Source: an uncultured Bacteroidales bacterium (GTDB lineage Bacteria; Bacteroidota; Bacteroidia; Bacteroidales; ML635J-15). From it: 17,635 nt of DNA. Each line of letters begins with the position of its first letter. Position 1 is the first letter of the stretch. The notes below the pieces were generated by a model. It ran no database searches and was not told where the DNA came from. It saw only the letters and a program-made list of their open reading frames with translations. Location: assembly GCA_905233405.1 (NCBI GenBank), contig CAJOEG010000060.1, positions 1-17,635 on the forward strand, read 5' to 3'. A program made the translations under genes and the position numbers. Shown here in pieces: positions 13,859 through 17,635 of the stretch.

Positions 13859-13918
13859 TTATTTTTTTTCGCCTATGTGCTTCTTGAGTTCTACGATACA
13901 AGTTCTGCGCGGAATGAT
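13859..13918 (-). pseudogene. Out-of-frame C-terminal tail of IorA
   Basis: Read from 13918 in the frame shifted by -1 relative to iorA, this gives IIPRRTCIVELKKHIGEKK and TAA. It corresponds to the (V)II(P/S/A)RRxCI segment that follows the NYNG motif at the end of IorA in Bacteroidota. One extra base just before 13920 would join it to iorA as ...NGRVIIPRR. It is a remnant or an error product, not a separate gene. Confidence 0.7.
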
Positions 13919-15438
13919 TACCGGCCGTTGTAGTTGATTTCTTCTTCGAGAATCTTTACAAACTCGTCGTGGTTCTTTGGCAGCGGAACAATTTCGCGGA
14001 TATGTTCCGGCTCAACGCCGAGACCTATACATATCTGTGCAATCTTGCAGTGTGCCGACGAAGGCTGACCACCAGTCATAGCGGTGATGTCGTTGTCGAG
14101 AATCATGATGACAACGTTTGCCTTTTCGTTTACACAGTCCAAAAGACCAGTCATACCGCTGTGACCGAAAGTACCGTCACCTATTACAGCAACCGACGGG
14201 AAGATACCTGCCTCTGCAGCACCCTTAGCCATTGTAATTGACGCACCCATACAAACGGTAGTATCGATAGCCTTCATGTTGAAGCCCAAGGTATAGCAAC
14301 CTATGTCGCCGAATACCTTACCATGGTACTTAGCCATAACATCGTTCAATGCAGTGTAACTGTCAACGTGAGGACAACCCTGGCACAATGCTGGCGGACG
14401 GTTGGTTACAACTTCGGGAACTGGCATACCCTTTGCAGGAGCGAGTTTCAGAGCGGCTGCTATCTTTTCGGCATTCATTTCGCCGTCGCGACGGATGGTT
14501 TCGTCCAAGCGACCCATAACCTTCTTGCCCTTGCCGAGGAATCCCTTGATGTGTTCCTCGATGAACGGCTGACCGTCTTCGAGAACAAGGATTTCGTCGC
14601 ACTCGTCGTACAACTTGCTGAGCATATTGTATGGCAACGGATACTGTGTAATCTTTACAACCGGATACGGGCATTTGCCGTCCTTGAAGTTTTCCATCAA
14701 GTAGTTGTAAGCGATACCGCTGGTAATGATACCGAGTTTCTTGTTTTCGCCTTCGAAATACTTGTTGTAACCCGATTCTTCCGACGACTTTGTGAACAAC
14801 GGCTGCTTGTCGATAAGATTTCTGTACAAGCGCTTTGCATTTGCCGGCAACAAAACGAACGAACTAGCATCAGCTGGTTCTGTCAACGGGTTCTGTGGCA
14901 ACGGATTGCGGCGTTCAACACCTGCACGGCTGTGAGCCAGACGGGTTGGGATTCTGTAGAGAACAGGAGTTCCGAGCTTTTCGGAAAGTTCGTAGCCGAA
15001 GAAAACCATATCGTAGGCTTCCTGCTGGTTCGATGGTTCGAGCATTGGAATCATAGCCCAATGTCCGTAGAAACGGCTGTCCTGCTCGTCCTGAGACGAG
15101 TACATGCTAGGATCATCGGCAACAACTACGAGTACGCCCTTAGTACCGATGATTGCTGCATTCATGAACGGGTCACCACAAACATTAAGACCAACGTGCT
15201 TCATACAGGTCATAGCACGCTTGCCAGCGTAAGCAACACCAATAGATGCTTCGAGAGCTGTCTTTTCGTTTGCACACCAGTTGGCGATAACACCTTTTTC
15301 CTTTGCTTCCTTCGATTTGATTACATATTCGGTAATCTGAGTTGACGGAGTTCCGGGATAGCTGTTGATTGCGCTTCCGCCTGCATCTATAAATGCCTGA
15401 GCTATCGCCTCGTCTCCTAACAATAATAACTTCTGCAT
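13918..15438 (-). CDS. iorA: Indolepyruvate ferredoxin oxidoreductase, alpha subunit (C-terminus frameshifted)
   Basis: 506 residues as read. The N-terminal pyrimidine-binding domain (to about 170) has LLLGDEAIAQAFIDAGGS, INSYPGTPSTQI and the NEKTALEASIGVAYAGKRAM block with KHVGLNV. A transketolase-C-like middle domain follows (about 235-330). The third domain binds thiamine diphosphate: LCQGCPHVDSYTAL (about 352), then GDG at 420-422 and ILDNDITAMTGG near 447-456, the GDG...N motif. There is no C-terminal ferredoxin domain, as in other Bacteroidota IorA, unlike the long archaeal form. The frame ends in NYNGR-TAA, but the expected VII-x-RRxCI tail lies in the -1 frame down to 13859, so about 20 residues are lost. 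The promoter is at 15471-15502; iorB follows. Confidence 0.92.
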   Translation of the reverse strand: MQKLLLLGDEAIAQAFIDAGGSAINSYPGTPSTQITEYVIKSKEAKEKGVIANWCANEKTALEASIGVAYAGKRAMTCMKHVGLNVCGDPFMNAAIIGTKGVLVVVADDPSMYSSQDEQDSRFYGHWAMIPMLEPSNQQEAYDMVFFGYELSEKLGTPVLYRIPTRLAHSRAGVERRNPLPQNPLTEPADASSFVLLPANAKRLYRNLIDKQPLFTKSSEESGYNKYFEGENKKLGIITSGIAYNYLMENFKDGKCPYPVVKITQYPLPYNMLSKLYDECDEILVLEDGQPFIEEHIKGFLGKGKKVMGRLDETIRRDGEMNAEKIAAALKLAPAKGMPVPEVVTNRPPALCQGCPHVDSYTALNDVMAKYHGKVFGDIGCYTLGFNMKAIDTTVCMGASITMAKGAAEAGIFPSVAVIGDGTFGHSGMTGLLDCVNEKANVVIMILDNDITAMTGGQPSSAHCKIAQICIGLGVEPEHIREIVPLPKNHDEFVKILEEEINYNGR

Positions 15439-15470
15439 ATTTCTAATTTTATTTTACAATTTTAAGTCCA

Positions 15471-15502
15471 CGAAGATACAAATTTTTCGAGAGTTGCAAA
15501 AA
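15471..15502 (-). promoter_or_regulatory. Promoter of iorAB
   Basis: Minus strand: TTTTTG (15502-15497), 18 bases, then TATCTTCG (15478-15471), one mismatch from TAnnTTTG. The predicted transcript start is near 15464, giving a leader of about 26 bases before the iorA ATG at 15438. Confidence 0.6.
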
Positions 15503-15722
15503 TGTTTCAAAGCATATTTTAAGTTTATTTATTCACGATTGAAAACATTGCATAACATCATACTAATCAACGACATGCACACACAAGCTATATCTTTTGT
15601 TAAAAAGCACTATCGTTTATCAAAGTTTTTACCAAGACAAAAACGGGCAATGACTTGTTTGATATTAAGAAAACATTGTCTTTGGGGTGAATAAAAAATC
15701 AGACAATTTAAATACAAGACAA
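15503..15722. other. AT-rich intergenic gap, no gene recognised
   Basis: Between the iorAB promoter and the stop of the acyltransferase gene I see no credible gene. A 66-codon frame on the plus strand here has no family-like sequence and no ribosome-binding site. On the minus strand AATTGTCT is repeated directly at 15713-15724 and upstream, and AGACAATG pairs weakly with CATTG...GTCT nearby. Neither makes a convincing terminator. Confidence 0.4.
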
Positions 15723-17069
15723 TTATATCGCCATATCCTTCAACACTTTCACAAGCACATTCTTAACTTCTATCGCTTCTTTCAAATCAGAATACTTACC
15801 CTGCTTTGCAAAATATCTCCATCTGTGGTAAAACTTTACAAACCAATGTCTTAACAAGATAAAAGGTTTTGGCAAAACATACAGCACCGCCAAGAATATC
15901 AGCGAACACCACCACGGCCACGGAATTAAAAACGAAAGTCCGAACAACAACAGATTCCACAGTGGGAAAGTTACAATCGAACTTATAGCATAACGGAAAG
16001 AAGCCGTCATACGCTTGTCTTTCAGACTCTTAATTGCCATATCAGACAACTTGTAGGGGACAATGCAAAGAAGCCACAAAACAACAAAAACAGGCATTAC
16101 GACCACAGCAAGCAATGTGCGCATTAGAATCTCACCAAAGCCTATCTTCTTACCTATAAGCCAGTTGCGCATATTTAGTTTTGACATTAAATCCGAATAA
16201 TGCCTTGCTTTTTCCATCAAGGAAGAGAATCTTTCCGGCGATTCTTCTTTCATCTTGTGCAACGAATCTATCATTTTCTGGTCACAAGCAAGACGTTCCG
16301 ACATTTTAGGCTTCTTACGTCCGAACTTTAAATCCTGATTCACAATGCGCAAGAAATCAATCTGTGCGTTATTTTCCTTGTCGGCAATGTCGAGCATAAG
16401 CGGACGGACATGTTCCTGCGCCTTCAGAGCAAGTTGACGATAGGCAGCCTCGGGATGTTCGCGGTAAAGGTCAATCAGTTCGCCAAACTCAAAAGGCTTA
16501 CCTATATTATATAGCACATCGTGTCCCGCGCTGAAGAAATTTTCGTAGTAGTTGGCAGTCGGCACAATTTTCAGATGAAGATTGAAATCAGACAGTTCCT
16601 CTGCCCTGAAAGCAATGCGAGCAAAACCTTTCTTGAAACCGCCCATAGTCTTGTCGTACTGCAAGGCCGCTTCGGGAAAAAGTCCCACGACCTTACCATC
16701 TTTCAAAATGTTGGCGGCAAGTTCAAAAATCTTGTCGTTTTCGCCCAAGTTTTCTTTTCCTGTATCGCGCACACGGAAAGCAGGAAGCACCCTCGCCCAT
16801 TTCAGCATCTTTGCCACCTTGTCCTTCTTGAAAATATCACCTCGTGCAATGAAAACCATCCTATGCTTCGGCACACCAAACACTGGCAAAATGGCATCCA
16901 TAAGTCCGTTCTGATGGTTGCAAATAATCAGAAACGGCTCATCGGGAATATTTTCTATTCCCTTGACTTCAAAATTACGGAAAAACCAGCCGTATGTCTT
17001 TAACCTAACCAACGGATAGCACAATTCATACGACAAACTTCGCTTTTCTATATTGGTAAAATCAATCAT
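15723..17069 (-). CDS. PlsC-type acyltransferase with C-terminal membrane domain
   Basis: 448 residues. The N-terminal 230 residues are a phosphate-acyltransferase (PlsC) domain. Block I reads NHQNGLMDA (51-59), with five rather than four residues between the catalytic His52 and Asp58, a form I recall from related Bacteroidota proteins. Block II is FIARGDIFKK (73-82), block III is LFPEA (130-134) in place of FPEG, and block IV is KIVPTANYYEN. The helical, basic middle (about 240-310) is followed by four likely membrane helices (about 318-345 and 360-410) and a basic tail. The family transfers acyl chains to lysophosphatidate or related lipids at the inner membrane; this long form may have another glycerolipid or aminolipid substrate. 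The ATG overlaps the queA TGA by one base (TGATG), so translation is coupled. Family is sure, substrate is not. Confidence 0.85.
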   Translation of the reverse strand: MIDFTNIEKRSLSYELCYPLVRLKTYGWFFRNFEVKGIENIPDEPFLIICNHQNGLMDAILPVFGVPKHRMVFIARGDIFKKDKVAKMLKWARVLPAFRVRDTGKENLGENDKIFELAANILKDGKVVGLFPEAALQYDKTMGGFKKGFARIAFRAEELSDFNLHLKIVPTANYYENFFSAGHDVLYNIGKPFEFGELIDLYREHPEAAYRQLALKAQEHVRPLMLDIADKENNAQIDFLRIVNQDLKFGRKKPKMSERLACDQKMIDSLHKMKEESPERFSSLMEKARHYSDLMSKLNMRNWLIGKKIGFGEILMRTLLAVVVMPVFVVLWLLCIVPYKLSDMAIKSLKDKRMTASFRYAISSIVTFPLWNLLLFGLSFLIPWPWWCSLIFLAVLYVLPKPFILLRHWFVKFYHRWRYFAKQGKYSDLKEAIEVKNVLVKVLKDMAI

Positions 17070-17635
17070 CAGTCTTCAATTTCAGTTTTATTCAAAAACA
17101 AGCACGAATCGCCATAACTCAAGAATCTAAAATTATTCTCCAGTGCATATTTGTAAACTTCGCGCCACTCCTCGCCGATAAATGCCGACAACAAAAGCAA
17201 AAGCGTCGATTTCGGCTGATGGAAATTCGTAATTAGCCTGTCGGTAATGCGGAACCTGAATCCAGGCACTATCATTATCTGAGTGGCGCACCTTATAAAA
17301 TCAATGCCTTTCGCAGTCATCCACGACAAAAGATTCTCAAGAATCTCGCGTGCATCGTACTTTTCCTTGTACTCATACGCCTCCCACTGCGAAACGTGAA
17401 ATTCCTCCGCATCAACATCTTTATTTTCAAAAACTTGCACTCCAACGCAGAACAAACTTTCAACTGTACGTACCGTTGTTGTCCCTGTAATTGTAATATT
17501 GCCAAGATATTGCACGATTTTTTCTATCGTGGTGCGCTTAACAACGAAATGTTCGGTATGCATTTCGTGCTCGGCAGCATTGTCGGTTTTCACAGGCTGG
17601 AAAGTTCCTGCGCCAACGTGAAGGGTGACGGCATC
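17069..17635 (-). CDS. queA: S-adenosylmethionine:tRNA ribosyltransferase-isomerase, C-terminal part (partial at window end)
   Basis: The frame is open to the window edge, so the gene continues beyond 17635; 188 residues are visible. QueA moves the ribosyl part of S-adenosylmethionine onto preQ1 in tRNA, giving epoxyqueuosine in the wobble-base queuosine pathway. Visible signatures are DAVTLHVGAGTFQPV at the edge, HTEHF(V) just after, ITGTTTVRTVES, and the FRITDRLITNFHQPKSTLLLLLSAF segment with the NFHxPxSTLxxLVSAF-type motif. The ending DSCLF..K..E is also typical (YGDSCLFLNKTEI). A GTG-initiated internal frame starting at 17593 is not a real start, since conserved residues continue upstream of it. 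The stop overlaps the acyltransferase ATG by one base. Confidence 0.95.
   Translation of the reverse strand, partial: DAVTLHVGAGTFQPVKTDNAAEHEMHTEHFVVKRTTIEKIVQYLGNITITGTTTVRTVESLFCVGVQVFENKDVDAEEFHVSQWEAYEYKEKYDAREILENLLSWMTAKGIDFIRCATQIMIVPGFRFRITDRLITNFHQPKSTLLLLLSAFIGEEWREVYKYALENNFRFLSYGDSCLFLNKTEIED

Noticed and set aside
14323..15345. Long plus-strand frame (340 codons) opposite iorA
   Set aside because: Antisense shadow of the highly conserved iorA sequence; no domain recognised.
15494..15694. 66-codon plus-strand frame in the iorA upstream gap
   Set aside because: It overlaps the iorAB promoter, has no recognisable features and no ribosome-binding site, and opposes the local gene direction.

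Overview
The window looks like chromosomal DNA of a member of the Bacteroidota, most likely order Bacteroidales. The evidence is a BatA-domain protein, a DUF3109 protein, an SH3-like protein ending in the NPLTTC-type tail common in Bacteroides relatives, a short XRE regulator of the Bacteroides type, secreted proteins with signal peptides ending in AQ, mostly absent Shine-Dalgarno sites, and several promoters that fit the Bacteroides consensus (TTTG, about 19 bases, TAnnTTTG). I cannot name the genus. No tRNA, rRNA, CRISPR array, integrase or transposase was seen.

Layout. Positions 3-1938 (plus strand) hold the tail of a flavodoxin gene, an MFS transporter and a secreted SH3-like protein, closely spaced. 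Everything else is on the minus strand. Positions 4120-1963 hold a coupled set: a DUF308-like membrane protein, ribonuclease Z and a DUF3109 protein. Ribosomal protein L19 follows (4557-4210), with a good terminator after it. Positions 6721-4709 are a BatA-domain protein whose C-terminal 80 codons are cut off by two in-frame stops. A repeat-rich gap separates it from a GH25-fold lipoprotein (7578-6844) that has its own promoter but has lost most of the GH25 catalytic acids.

The most unusual part is 7999-12898. Five genes for secreted proteins run in one direction: a 215-residue conserved protein of unknown role, an LPP20-type protein, and two paralogous proteins that fuse a CsgG/TolB-N-like domain to a DUF1566-like C-terminal domain, with a small glycine-rich membrane-associated protein between the two paralogues. 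The operon ends in a hairpin terminator. It starts at a promoter with a perfect -7 element but no -33 element. Upstream of that promoter lie four half-sites in alternating orientation, spaced exactly 11 bp, overlapping the end of a small XRE regulator gene. I read this as a regulated envelope module of unknown function.

Positions 13264-15438 encode indolepyruvate ferredoxin oxidoreductase (iorA, iorB), with its own promoter and terminator. iorA carries a frameshift that removes its last 20 or so codons; the lost tail is still readable in another frame. Positions 15723-17635 hold a PlsC-type acyltransferase coupled to the end of queA. Two broken reading frames in 18 kb (iorA and the BatA gene) mean either assembly error or genuine decay.
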